A stretch of 64,000 nt of DNA, from NCBI GenBank assembly GCA_035295745.1, contig DATGIL010000065.1, positions 1 through 64,000 on the forward strand. The letters run 5' to 3'. Positions 18,432-26,294 of the stretch are shown here, one piece after another. Below the pieces are notes generated by a model. It worked only from the letters and a program-made list of their open reading frames with translations. It searched no databases and was not told where the DNA came from. Position 1 is the stretch's first letter. Each line of letters begins with the position of its first letter. A program made the translations under genes and the position numbers. This DNA comes from JAIQFL01 sp035295745 (GTDB taxonomy: Bacteria > Acidobacteriota > Terriglobia > Bryobacterales > Bryobacteraceae).

Positions 18432-20383
18432 ACGATATCGTAGTAGGTATTGATTTAGGAACGACCAATTCGGAGGTGGCGGCGTTTGTCGATGGCCGTA
18501 TTCGCGTCTTGGGTCCGAATCAAAGCAAGATGCTGCCCTCGTGCGTGGGAATCGCGCCCACCGGAGAGCTGCTCGTGGGAGAGGCTGCGCTCAATCAGCA
18601 GCGCATCTATCCCGAGCGAACCGTGCGCAGCATCAAACGCAAGATGGGCAGCACCGAGAGCGTCGACCTGGCCGGCAACTCCTTTTCGCCTCAGGAAATC
18701 TCCGCGCTGATTCTTCGCGAGCTCAGCGAGTGGGCGCGGCGTGAGTTGAAGCAGCCCGTCACGCGCGCCGTCATCACCGTTCCCGCTTACTTCTCCGACG
18801 CACAACGCAACGCCACACGCGAAGCCGGCAGCATGGCAGGCCTCGAAGTGCTCCGCATCCTCAACGAACCCACCGCCGCCAGCCTTGCCTACGGATTCGC
18901 TGACGGCGCCCGCCGGACTGTGATGGTCTACGATCTGGGCGGCGGCACCTTCGACGTTTCGATCGTCATGATTGAAGGCGACGTCACAGAAGTGCTCTCG
19001 AGCCACGGCAACAATCGTCTGGGAGGAGACGACTTCGACGATTTGTTGCTGGGCCACCTGGAGGCCGAGTTTTTCCAGCAGCACAATCTGCGCCTGGGAC
19101 CCGAGCACCGCGCCGCCCGCGCCCGCCTGTGGTGGGCCGCCGAGACTGCCAAGAAGCAGCTCAGCTTTGAGCCATACGCGCGCGTGCGAGAGGAGTCGCT
19201 GGTTGTTCACAACGGCAAGCCGCTGCATCTCGATTTGGAACTGACCCGCGACGCTTACGAGAAGATGATCTTGCCGCTCGTCGAGTCCACTCTCGACAGC
19301 GTCTCCAAAGCTTTGGATGACGCCGGTAAGCAGTCGTCCGACCTCGATGCCATTCTGCTAGTCGGTGGCTCGACGCGAACTCCTCTGGTCTCGCGGCTGC
19401 TTCGCGAGCGAACCGGGCTCGAACCGCGGCAGGATGTGCATCCCGATCTGAGTGTGGCGTTGGGCGCCGGAGTGCTGGCATCGCGTCTGGCCGGCCGCGA
19501 CGTGGAGCGTGTCCTGGTCGATGTCTCGCCCTATTCGTTCGGACCCTCCTATCTTGGCGAACGTGGCGGCATGCCCTATCCCCACTGCTACCACCCCATC
19601 ATCCACCGCAACACTCCCCTACCCGTGACCCGCACAGAGAGCTACTACACCAGTTACCCAGGACAAACCCGCGTCGACATTCAAATATTCCAAGGCGACG
19701 ATGAAGACGCGCTCAAGAATGTGCTGGTCGGCGATTTCCAGGTATCCGGTCTGCGGAATGTGCCGTCAGTCAATGAAGTCATGTGCCGCATGAGCCTCGA
19801 TGTCGACGGCATCCTGCACGTTTCGGCCATCGAGAAGGAAACCGGCAAATCCAAGCAGATTACGATCGCGAACGCACTGCAGGCCAAGAGCGCCGCCGAA
19901 ATCGCCGCTGCCCGGAAACGCATCGAAGAGCTCTACACCACTCGCGACGACGTCATTGAAGGATTCGAGGGCTTTGGGGGGTTCGACACCGATTCCGAGG
20001 ACGAAGACGACGTCCTCGACATCGACGCCATCGACGATAACGAAGAAATCGACGATAGGGAGGAAATCGACGATGAGGCCGAGAGCGAGGCCGAATTCGT
20101 CAGGGCCATCGAGGGCAAAGTGCAGAACGAAATCGAGGTCCCGCAGCGCACCAACGGGAAAGTGATTCCGATGGATCCCAATTGGACGTCGCTGCGTCAC
20201 GAGGCGGTCACTCTGCTGCAGCGAAGCCGCGTGGTGCTCGATAAGATGCATCCCGAGGACCGTCAGGAGGCGGTGACGCTGCAGGAAGCCATCGAAGCCG
20301 CCGTCGCCCAGCACGACTCGCGCGCTCTCGACAAAGCCGTGCGATCGCTGAAAGAGCTTCTCTTCTTCGTGGAGGGTAGCTGA
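18428..20383 (+). CDS. Alternative Hsp70 (DnaK-like) chaperone with acidic lid insert
   Basis: A 651-aa Hsp70. The ATPase domain is intact: GIDLGTTNS (7-15), RAVITVPAYF (113-122), YDLGGGTFDVS (168-178) and LLVGGSTRTP (310-319). The interdomain linker reads RVLVDVSP instead of the DnaK VLLLDVTP. The substrate-binding beta domain follows, with an expanded loop rich in His and Tyr (380-410). The helical lid is interrupted by a very acidic stretch at about 518-556 (DTDSEDEDDVLDIDAIDD). The normal EEVD/K-rich DnaK tail is missing, so this is a paralogue and not the housekeeping DnaK. The start at 18428 overlaps the GrpE stop by ATGA. Confidence 0.93.
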   Translation: MNDIVVGIDLGTTNSEVAAFVDGRIRVLGPNQSKMLPSCVGIAPTGELLVGEAALNQQRIYPERTVRSIKRKMGSTESVDLAGNSFSPQEISALILRELSEWARRELKQPVTRAVITVPAYFSDAQRNATREAGSMAGLEVLRILNEPTAASLAYGFADGARRTVMVYDLGGGTFDVSIVMIEGDVTEVLSSHGNNRLGGDDFDDLLLGHLEAEFFQQHNLRLGPEHRAARARLWWAAETAKKQLSFEPYARVREESLVVHNGKPLHLDLELTRDAYEKMILPLVESTLDSVSKALDDAGKQSSDLDAILLVGGSTRTPLVSRLLRERTGLEPRQDVHPDLSVALGAGVLASRLAGRDVERVLVDVSPYSFGPSYLGERGGMPYPHCYHPIIHRNTPLPVTRTESYYTSYPGQTRVDIQIFQGDDEDALKNVLVGDFQVSGLRNVPSVNEVMCRMSLDVDGILHVSAIEKETGKSKQITIANALQAKSAAEIAAARKRIEELYTTRDDVIEGFEGFGGFDTDSEDEDDVLDIDAIDDNEEIDDREEIDDEAESEAEFVRAIEGKVQNEIEVPQRTNGKVIPMDPNWTSLRHEAVTLLQRSRVVLDKMHPEDRQEAVTLQEAIEAAVAQHDSRALDKAVRSLKELLFFVEGS

Positions 20384-20664
20384 TGTGCCCGGTGTGCCGT
20401 GCGCGCTTTCGCGGCTCTCGCGAATGCTCGCGGTGCGGCGCCGATCTGACCACCATCATGACGCTCGCCGCGACGGCGTGGCGCATGCGCAAAGCAGCCC
20501 GTCAGGCGCTGTTTGATGGCGACCTGCCGAACGCCGGTGTCCTCGCCAACGCAGCCGAGAGCATCTGCCAGAGCGCGTCAGGAAAGCGCCTGGCACATCT
20601 CAGTTCCTGCCTCGCCGTAATCAGTCAGCAAGAAGGACATGACAACGCGGCAGATCGGGGCTGA
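20383..20664 (+). CDS. Small zinc-ribbon protein closing the Hsp70 operon
   Basis: A 93-aa protein. Cys2-x2-Cys5 and Cys15-x2-Cys18 (CPVC ... CSRC) form a rubredoxin-like zinc ribbon, followed by an amphipathic helical hairpin (WRMRKAARQALFDGDLPNAG and VLANAAESICQS) that resembles one TPR unit. The start overlaps the Hsp70 stop (TGATG), so it is part of the operon. It may present clients or bind nucleic acid, which is inference. The remains of a gene on the opposite strand begin directly after it. Confidence 0.78.
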   Translation: MCPVCRARFRGSRECSRCGADLTTIMTLAATAWRMRKAARQALFDGDLPNAGVLANAAESICQSASGKRLAHLSSCLAVISQQEGHDNAADRG

Positions 20665-21257
20665 CGGAAGACCAATGGCCAGCCCCTGCCTCGTGGGAAT
20701 ATCGCGGCGGAAACAGCAGCAACATAGCCGGAATCCCTTATCATCGGCAAAAACTGCGCGAGCCCGCACGCGCGGATCGCCCGTCACTGTCCAATACCAA
20801 ACCGACCCGATGCCTGCTATCAAGAGCGGAACCAGCAGGGCTCGGCCGAGCCGCGAATCCACGCGCTCGCCAATGGTTGTGCTGAACAGCGAGAGGAATG
20901 CCAGCGTCATCGGCAATCGGTCCCAGACCAGTGTGCGGTCGTTGGGCCGCCAATGGTAATACGCCGAACCGATCGCAGTCAGCAAAACGCCCGCCACCAG
21001 CACCCCATACGAGGCCCGCTCCCAGCGCGATTGAAATGCGCCCTGAGCCGCAAGGCGCCAACGCCCCAAACTCCCATAGCCAGGAAGCCGGCATTCGAGA
21101 TCACATTCGCAAAATTGGGAATTCCCCAAACCGTACGCTGATCAGCGAACTGATGATAACGCTCGTCCTGGAGTACTGGCGGCAGCGCAACCAGTACCCA
21201 TACGGCGAGCGCGATCAGTGCGGCGAAAAGTGTGACAGCACGGAATTTGCGTGACAT
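20665..21257 (-). pseudogene. Decayed alkaline ceramidase-like membrane protein
   Basis: The minus strand encodes, in three frames one after another, the signature segments of the bacterial alkaline phytoceramidase-like family. From ATG 21257, frame one gives YHQFADQRTVWGIPNFANVI and SNAGFLAMGVWGVGAL. After a shift near 21030-21045, frame two gives GVLLTAIGSAYYHWRPNDRT and LVWDRLPMTLAF. After a shift near 20755-20775 a third frame gives AQFLPMI, and after another near 20740 a frame gives IPAMLLLFPPRYS. The C-terminal helices with the last histidines are absent. At least three indels plus a truncation make this a pseudogene and not a sequencing artefact. Confidence 0.8.
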
Positions 21258-21335
21258 ACCCGGCCCGGCAACCCGTCAATCGCTTCAAACCGAACATTCT
21301 AATCTGGTATTCTGCTCACTGCAGGAGCCGCCCTG

Positions 21336-22175
21336 ATGAGCCCAAGTCCATCCTCCCTCTCCAACACTGCGGTGTTCGAGTACATGCCGCAACGCCACGT
21401 CGAAGCTTTCAAACGTACCGCGGGACATTTCCAAGCCTGGATTCTGGTGCGCCGTGGCAATCCGCAATCCAAGAAGTGGATCGGCAAGCCCGGCTACATT
21501 CCCAAACTCCTCGACTGCAAGGCCAAGACCGCCGACCTCGAGGCTAACGGAGAGGGCTCCACCGCCGGACTCGTTGCCAGTCCGATCCTGGTGCCTCATG
21601 CCTTCAGCGATCAGAAGCGCAAAAACGCGCTGAAGGAGTGGCCCAAACTCGAGCCCTACCTCTATACCTTCGACCCGAAGACCAATCTCGCCTCCGACAA
21701 GGCGGGCAAACACTACACCATCCAGATGGATCCCAAGCACCCGCATTACGGTTGCGTGATGTACAAGCCCGTATTCCGTTCCGCGACCGAATACATCCAC
21801 GGCGATTACGACCTGTACGCCATCGTGCCGTACTCGGACCCCACCGCCAACGTCAAAGTCAACGAGACTGGCTTCTCCGGCGAGAAGCATTCGCGGAGTC
21901 CGCGCCTCTACGACGTGCAGTATTTTCTGAAGGCCGCGGGCGTGATGCCCGGCCAGGAATTCGCGAGCCCCATGGTGCGCCACGGCGAACAGGAGACGTT
22001 CAAGACCGACTGGGACGATGTCCTCGACGTTTTCTGGCCCGACGGAAGGTCCATTACGGAGTTGAACGGAAGCGCCGCGATTCGACGCTTCTACGCAGAT
22101 ACTCTCGGTGGACGCCGCCAATTCGGCGACGGGGTGACAGGCCAGCCCGCAGGCGGGAAGTGGGTACGGATTTAG
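21336..22175 (+). CDS. Candidate nucleotidyl cyclase of the oedema factor/CyaA/ExoY family
   Basis: A 279-aa soluble protein with AGGAG eight bases before its ATG. By eye it aligns through most of its length with the catalytic domain of B. pertussis CyaA and anthrax oedema factor. FKRTAGHFQAWILVRRGNPQ (25-44) matches the region ending in an R-x-x-N-P motif. K57 and K64 (IPKLLDCKAK) fall where the two catalytic lysines lie. GDYDLYAIVP (156-165) matches ADIDMFAIMP, giving metal-binding D157 and D159. VRHGEQETF (214-222) with H216 matches the HGTEQN loop. FWPDGRSITEL and AIRRFY follow as in the toxins. Histidine of the VHAK motif is lysine here, and the HG-loop asparagine seems to be threonine. 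No signal peptide or repeats are present. The family's known members are secreted, activator-dependent toxins. The substrate (ATP, GTP or other) cannot be told. Confidence 0.65.
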   Translation: MSPSPSSLSNTAVFEYMPQRHVEAFKRTAGHFQAWILVRRGNPQSKKWIGKPGYIPKLLDCKAKTADLEANGEGSTAGLVASPILVPHAFSDQKRKNALKEWPKLEPYLYTFDPKTNLASDKAGKHYTIQMDPKHPHYGCVMYKPVFRSATEYIHGDYDLYAIVPYSDPTANVKVNETGFSGEKHSRSPRLYDVQYFLKAAGVMPGQEFASPMVRHGEQETFKTDWDDVLDVFWPDGRSITELNGSAAIRRFYADTLGGRRQFGDGVTGQPAGGKWVRI

Positions 22176-22240
22176 GCACTAAATTTAGAACCGCTACTGC
22201 GCCCGATCTTGCAGGTATCACTTCGGGCTGCCCCCGGCTC

Positions 22241-24403
22241 TTACGACCGCACAACCGCGCGTGACGCCCGTGCGAGTAGCTTCACGGCATTCTCCATCAA
22301 CTGCAAGCCGTGATCACCTTCCGCGGTGAGAATCGACTCGGGGTGAAACTGCACTGCCTCGATCGGCAGTTCCCGATGCCGTACCCCCATAATCACGCCG
22401 TCCGCTGTCTCCGCGGTCACTTCCAGACAAGCTGGAAACGTCTCGCGACGCGCGAAAAGCGAATGGTAGCGGCCCACCTGGAACTCCTCCGGCATGCCCT
22501 CGAAAATCCCAATCCCGCGATGCCGGATTGTGGACGGCTTTCCATGCATGGGATAGTCCAGCACTCCCAACTCCCCGCCGAATGCCTCCACAATGCCCTG
22601 CAATCCCAGGCACACGCCAAACACCGGCACGCCCAGCCGCACGGCCGTTTTCACCAGGTCGGGCACTCCGAAATCCGACGGACGCGCCGGACCCGGTGAG
22701 ATCAGAATCAGGCTCGGCGCCACGGTGGTAATCAACTCCGCCGGGAATCCCGCGCGATAGGTCACCACTTCGGCCCCGGTCTGCCTCGCATAATTGGCCA
22801 GCGTGTGGATGAAGCAGTCGTCGTTGTCCACCAGGAGCAGTCTCGCCCCCGCGCCGACGGGCTCCCGCCCGGCCGCCTCGCCGACACGCGCAGGCTCTCC
22901 CGCACCCAGCGTGCGAAAGAATCCCGTCGCCTTCATGCGCGTCTCGCGCTCTTCCATCGCCGGAACGGAATCGTAGAGCAACGTTGCCCCTACCGGATAC
23001 GAGGCCACCCCATCGCGGAGGTAAGTCGTGCGAATCAAAATACCGGTATTAATATCGCCGCCCAGCGAGATCATGCCCACCGCGCCGCCATACCATCCGC
23101 GCGCGTTCTTCTCCAACGACTCCACGGTGTGCGCGGCAGCCTTCTTCGGAGCGCCAATCACCGTCACCGCCCACATGTGACTCAGGAACGCATCCAGCGA
23201 GTCGAAGCCTTCCTTCAGGAAGCCTTCCACGTGATCCACGGTATGGAAAACCCCGGCGTAATGTTCAATCAGCCGCCGCGCAATCACCTTGACCGTGCCC
23301 GGCTCGCAGACCCGCGACTTATCGTTGCGGTCCACGTCCGTACACATCGTCAATTCCGACTCTTCTTTGGTAGACTTCAGCAACTCCCGAATGTTGTCCG
23401 CATCCCGCATGGGATCGCCCGTACGCTGCGCCGTCCCGGAAATCGGACACGTCTCCACGCGCTGGCCTTCCACGCGCACAAACATCTCGGGCGAAGCGCC
23501 CACCAATTGCTCATCGCCGAATTGCAGGCAAAACTCGTAAGGACTCGGACTCGCCCGCTGCACCCGCTCGAACAGTTCCGACGCTTTGCCCGAATACGGC
23601 GTACTGAAGGTCTGCCGCAGCACCACTTCGTAGTAATCGCCCCGCCGCATGCCCTCGCGGACACGCTCCACGTTGGCCATGTACTCCTCTGGCAGGTGAT
23701 CGGAAATGATCGGCCCGGCAGCCGCTTCCGGTACAGGCGGTATGAAGGCGGCGTCGCGCGGAAGACCGTGGGTCGATTCGCTTCCCTGTTCGAAATCATA
23801 AGTGAATCGCTCCACTTGCTCCCGTTTCCGGTCCATGAACCAGATGTCGTCGCAGAGGAAGAGGTGCAGATCCTTGTGACCGCTCCGTGGCAGCTTCTTG
23901 TCGATTGGCTCGAACTGGAACAGCAGATCGTACCCAAAAGCGCCGACCAGTCCCAGCCGTGAATCCTCCTCGCCACGGAACTCATCGATCAGCGCACGCA
24001 AAATCGAAAATGCCGACGGCTGTTTGCTGCGCTCCTCTTCGGGAAACAGCTTAGGGAGGGGCTTCAGACGCCCGCTCAGAATGCCTTCTTTCCAGACGAA
24101 ATCCTCCCAGTGCGGATGCGGCTCCAGCACCGGAAACAGCACCGCCGCGATCTTGGCGCCACGTTGATTCAACGGGCGCAGTTCCACTTCCCGGTCGCGG
24201 GAGATGATCTCCAGCGGAGGGCAAGTCGAGGCGATGTCCCAACGCGAATACCTGCCGGGATATTCATATCCCGATGAAAGGTAAATTCCACGGTGTTGGT
24301 CCAGATCGCGAAGCAGATGCCTGAGCCCCTGCCGGTAGTCGCCAATCGCGACGGTGCGCGTGACCTGGATCCCGTGGGGAGTCGTGTAGCGATATTCGCG
24401 CAT
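22241..24403 (-). CDS. trpEG: Anthranilate synthase, TrpE-TrpG fusion
   Basis: A 720-aa fusion of both subunits, converting chorismate and glutamine to anthranilate, the first step of tryptophan synthesis. Residues 1 to about 500 are the chorismate-binding TrpE part (YLSSGYEYPGRYSRWD near 41-56, CPISGTAQRTGDP near 319-331, ELTMCTDVDRNDKSRVCEPG near 350-369). From about 521 comes the glutamine amidotransferase (LLLVDNDDCFIHTLANY) with Cys598 in GVCLGLQG and His687/Glu689 in FHPES. The arrangement and motifs resemble the rhizobial trpE(G) fusion. AAGGGG lies just upstream of the ATG. No Trp-codon leader was found, unlike the attenuated Sinorhizobium gene. It is convergent with the cyclase-like gene. 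Confidence 0.95.
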   Translation of the reverse strand: MREYRYTTPHGIQVTRTVAIGDYRQGLRHLLRDLDQHRGIYLSSGYEYPGRYSRWDIASTCPPLEIISRDREVELRPLNQRGAKIAAVLFPVLEPHPHWEDFVWKEGILSGRLKPLPKLFPEEERSKQPSAFSILRALIDEFRGEEDSRLGLVGAFGYDLLFQFEPIDKKLPRSGHKDLHLFLCDDIWFMDRKREQVERFTYDFEQGSESTHGLPRDAAFIPPVPEAAAGPIISDHLPEEYMANVERVREGMRRGDYYEVVLRQTFSTPYSGKASELFERVQRASPSPYEFCLQFGDEQLVGASPEMFVRVEGQRVETCPISGTAQRTGDPMRDADNIRELLKSTKEESELTMCTDVDRNDKSRVCEPGTVKVIARRLIEHYAGVFHTVDHVEGFLKEGFDSLDAFLSHMWAVTVIGAPKKAAAHTVESLEKNARGWYGGAVGMISLGGDINTGILIRTTYLRDGVASYPVGATLLYDSVPAMEERETRMKATGFFRTLGAGEPARVGEAAGREPVGAGARLLLVDNDDCFIHTLANYARQTGAEVVTYRAGFPAELITTVAPSLILISPGPARPSDFGVPDLVKTAVRLGVPVFGVCLGLQGIVEAFGGELGVLDYPMHGKPSTIRHRGIGIFEGMPEEFQVGRYHSLFARRETFPACLEVTAETADGVIMGVRHRELPIEAVQFHPESILTAEGDHGLQLMENAVKLLARASRAVVRS

Positions 24404-24587
24404 AACAGGTGCCCCTTGGGGAATGATTCCCAGAATACCACGCGCCAGTGGAGCTTAACCTTTTCGAAGGCTGCTAACGTCTTTGACTTACGCACGTATT
24501 TACATGCAGTGAGCCGGGCAACAGTTTTTTGCGACAGGTTGTGAACGATCCGGCTCATCTCACCGTCTTAACAGTGGTACAAGACGA

Positions 24588-24782
24588 ATGAGTGAAGGGA
24601 CCCGGCATCCAGTACCGCTTGCATTGGCATCCCCCGACGGGGACCATGCGTTGCCTCCCGCGTGGCGGGAGTTTATTCGCTACTGCCGAGACCTGCGGCA
24701 CGGCGAAATTGAACGTTTGAGCATCCAGGATGGAGTTCCCGTCCTGGCGGAGATCACGACTAAAAAAGTCAAGTTCAAGTAG
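24588..24782 (+). CDS. Small conserved-looking hypothetical protein
   Basis: A 64-aa protein, divergent from trpEG. The core LPPAWREFIRYCRDLRHGEI and ERLSIQDGVPVLAEITTKKV, ending KFK, looks like an ordered helix-plus-strand domain, and I believe similar short proteins occur in other acidobacteria (memory only). No cysteine, membrane segment or catalytic motif is present. The ribosome site is weak (ACAAGACGA). A strong terminator follows it by 77 bases. Confidence 0.6.
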   Translation: MSEGTRHPVPLALASPDGDHALPPAWREFIRYCRDLRHGEIERLSIQDGVPVLAEITTKKVKFK

Positions 24783-24859
24783 GGGCGGTCTGCGCGTCGA
24801 TGCCGACGTTCCCGCGTCCTGAGTCACCAAAAAATTAGCGGCTGACCGAAGCACTTGGA

Positions 24860-24901
24860 GGCCGCCGTCGAGGATCCTCGGATCCGGACGGCGGCCTTTT
24901 T
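24860..24901 (+). terminator. Strong intrinsic terminator just upstream of the TPR gene
   Basis: GGCCGCCGTC (24860-24869) pairs perfectly with GACGGCGGCC (24887-24896), and five T residues follow directly (24897-24901). The loop GAGGATCCTCGGATCCG has its own small stem. It would end the 24588-24782 transcript. It also lies only 18 bases from the next start codon, with no space for a promoter in between, so it may act as an attenuator for the TPR gene. Confidence 0.85.
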
Positions 24902-24919
24902 GCGTTTCTGGAGGGACGA

Positions 24920-25903
24920 ATGAGAACTCAGTGGATATTCGTGTGCGCCATCGCGTCGTGTCTGGCAAGTTCGGCCTTCGGGCAAACCGATCCTCCTGAT
25001 CCATGGCTTGACCTGATGAACAAAGCTACTGCATTAGACAAGGCCGGAGATTATCCGCGCGCCATTCTTATCTATCGCCAAGCCGCCGCTATGGTGGAAG
25101 GGCCGGGCTCGCGACGCCTGGCAATCTCACTCAACGCGCTGGCCAATGCGGAAGATCAGCTCGGCCGAAATGCGGATTCCGAAGCTCTGTTTAAACGGGC
25201 GGTAGCCATCGCCGGCAGGAATGGAATCTACGATGCTCTCTATGGACTCACGCTGAGCAACTTCGGGGTGCATTACCTGGAGTTTGGTGAGCCGGACAAA
25301 GCTCGCGGTCTACTCTCGGAGGCGGTTGGCATTCTCACCAGAGTGATGCCGCCGGACTCGGTTCAACTGGCGCTGACTCGCAATGCGCTGGGCAATCTGC
25401 TGATGAATGATGGGGATTTTGACCAGGCCGAGAAACTGATTGAGGCTTCCATCACCACTTACCGCAAGAATGCCGACCCCAAGTCTGACGAGTTGGCGGT
25501 GGGATTGAATAACCTCGGCGTGGTCCGCCGCCATCAAGGTCGGAGCGACGAGGCGCTTCAACTCTTTCAGCAATCGATCGAACTGGTGGAGACAACGCTC
25601 GGCCCCGATCATCCATCGCTGTTGCGTGCTCTCGCCAATCTTGGCACGGTTTATGGCGAGTCCGGCCGCCGGGAAGAGGCCGACGCGGCATTCCAACGGG
25701 CTCTAAGCATCGGCGAGAAACGCCTGGGGACTACGCATCCCATTTATGCCCTCGTGCTGTTGAACTACTCGCGATTTCTCCGCGCGAGTGGACAAAAGAG
25801 AAAGGCCAAAACACTCGAAGCCCGCGCCAACGCACTACTCCACGAGCATTCCGTCACCAACGGCACTGGTATGACGATCGACGTCTCCTCATTCCGCCAT
25901 TAA
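24920..25903 (+). CDS. Secreted TPR protein (kinesin light chain-type repeats)
   Basis: A 327-aa exported protein. The signal peptide MRTQWIFVCAIASCLASSAF ends near GQ. At least five TPR units of the 42-residue kinesin light chain type follow, for example SDELAVGLNNLGVVRRHQGR, HPSLLRALANLGTVYGESGR and HPIYALVLLNYSRFLRASGQ. Such repeats bind protein partners, probably in the periplasm. CTGGAGGGA precedes the ATG. A terminator sits immediately upstream and a repeat element with hairpins immediately downstream, so the gene is transcriptionally insulated from qhnA. Confidence 0.88.
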   Translation: MRTQWIFVCAIASCLASSAFGQTDPPDPWLDLMNKATALDKAGDYPRAILIYRQAAAMVEGPGSRRLAISLNALANAEDQLGRNADSEALFKRAVAIAGRNGIYDALYGLTLSNFGVHYLEFGEPDKARGLLSEAVGILTRVMPPDSVQLALTRNALGNLLMNDGDFDQAEKLIEASITTYRKNADPKSDELAVGLNNLGVVRRHQGRSDEALQLFQQSIELVETTLGPDHPSLLRALANLGTVYGESGRREEADAAFQRALSIGEKRLGTTHPIYALVLLNYSRFLRASGQKRKAKTLEARANALLHEHSVTNGTGMTIDVSSFRH

Positions 25904-25909
25904 CACGAC

Positions 25910-26217
25910 GTGGCGCAAAGACTCTTCTTTGCCGCGTCGAGACTCATCTCGACGCTCTTCGCGCTTCTCCCCAGATTAGAGGTGAAGAGTCTCGGCGGCA
26001 GAGTCGAAAAGCCCTCTTGCATTCACATGCGGCGGACACTAGAAAGCGTCGAGATGAGTCTCGACGCGGCAAACAGGAGTGGTCTTGGGCTGCTTCGCCG
26101 CCATGGATTCCGATGAAAGCGGCGCGTTCGCCGGGCAGATCGGCTCGGCCATGGTGACACGGCGCGAACCCCCAACCCCTAACCCCCAACCCCTGCCTTC
26201 AAGGGTGTTTGCGCCAC
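25910..26217. repeat. MITE/REPIN-like element with inverted termini and inner hairpins
   Basis: The ends are GTGGCGCAAA (25910-25919) and its inverse TTTGCGCCAC (26208-26217). Inside the left end are two hairpins: GCAAAG/CTTTGC (25915-25920/25927-25932) and GCGTCGAGA-CTCA-TCTCGACGC (25934-25955). The second hairpin reappears inverted at 26046-26067. A third copy of the left end lies at 30887-30937 after qhnB. The element fills most of the 391-base gap between the TPR gene and qhnA. No transposase is present, which fits a non-autonomous mobile element or a REP doublet. Confidence 0.65.
26169..26193 (-). other. G-quadruplex-type motif upstream of qhnA
   Basis: The plus strand has four C runs of 5, 4, 5 and 4 bases (26169-26173, 26176-26179, 26183-26187, 26190-26193) with loops AA, TAA and AA. 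The minus strand therefore has four G runs with 2-3-base loops, a textbook quadruplex pattern. It lies about 100 bases before the qhnA start. A regulatory effect is inference. Confidence 0.6.
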
Positions 26218-26294
26218 CAGGGTCAGGAACGCACCACGACCGTAAAGGAGCTTTCGTACCTTCCGGTCATGACTGCACTATAATTGTCTTCACG

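Noticed and set aside
22805..23962. A 385-codon open frame antisense to trpEG
   Set aside because: Its product has no recognisable domain, is very rich in Arg and His, and mirrors the codon pattern of the clear TrpE gene on the other strand.
24404..24587. trp attenuator with leader peptide
   Set aside because: No short ORF with clustered Trp codons precedes trpEG. Only a minor GGGAA/TTCCC palindrome is present next to the ribosome site.
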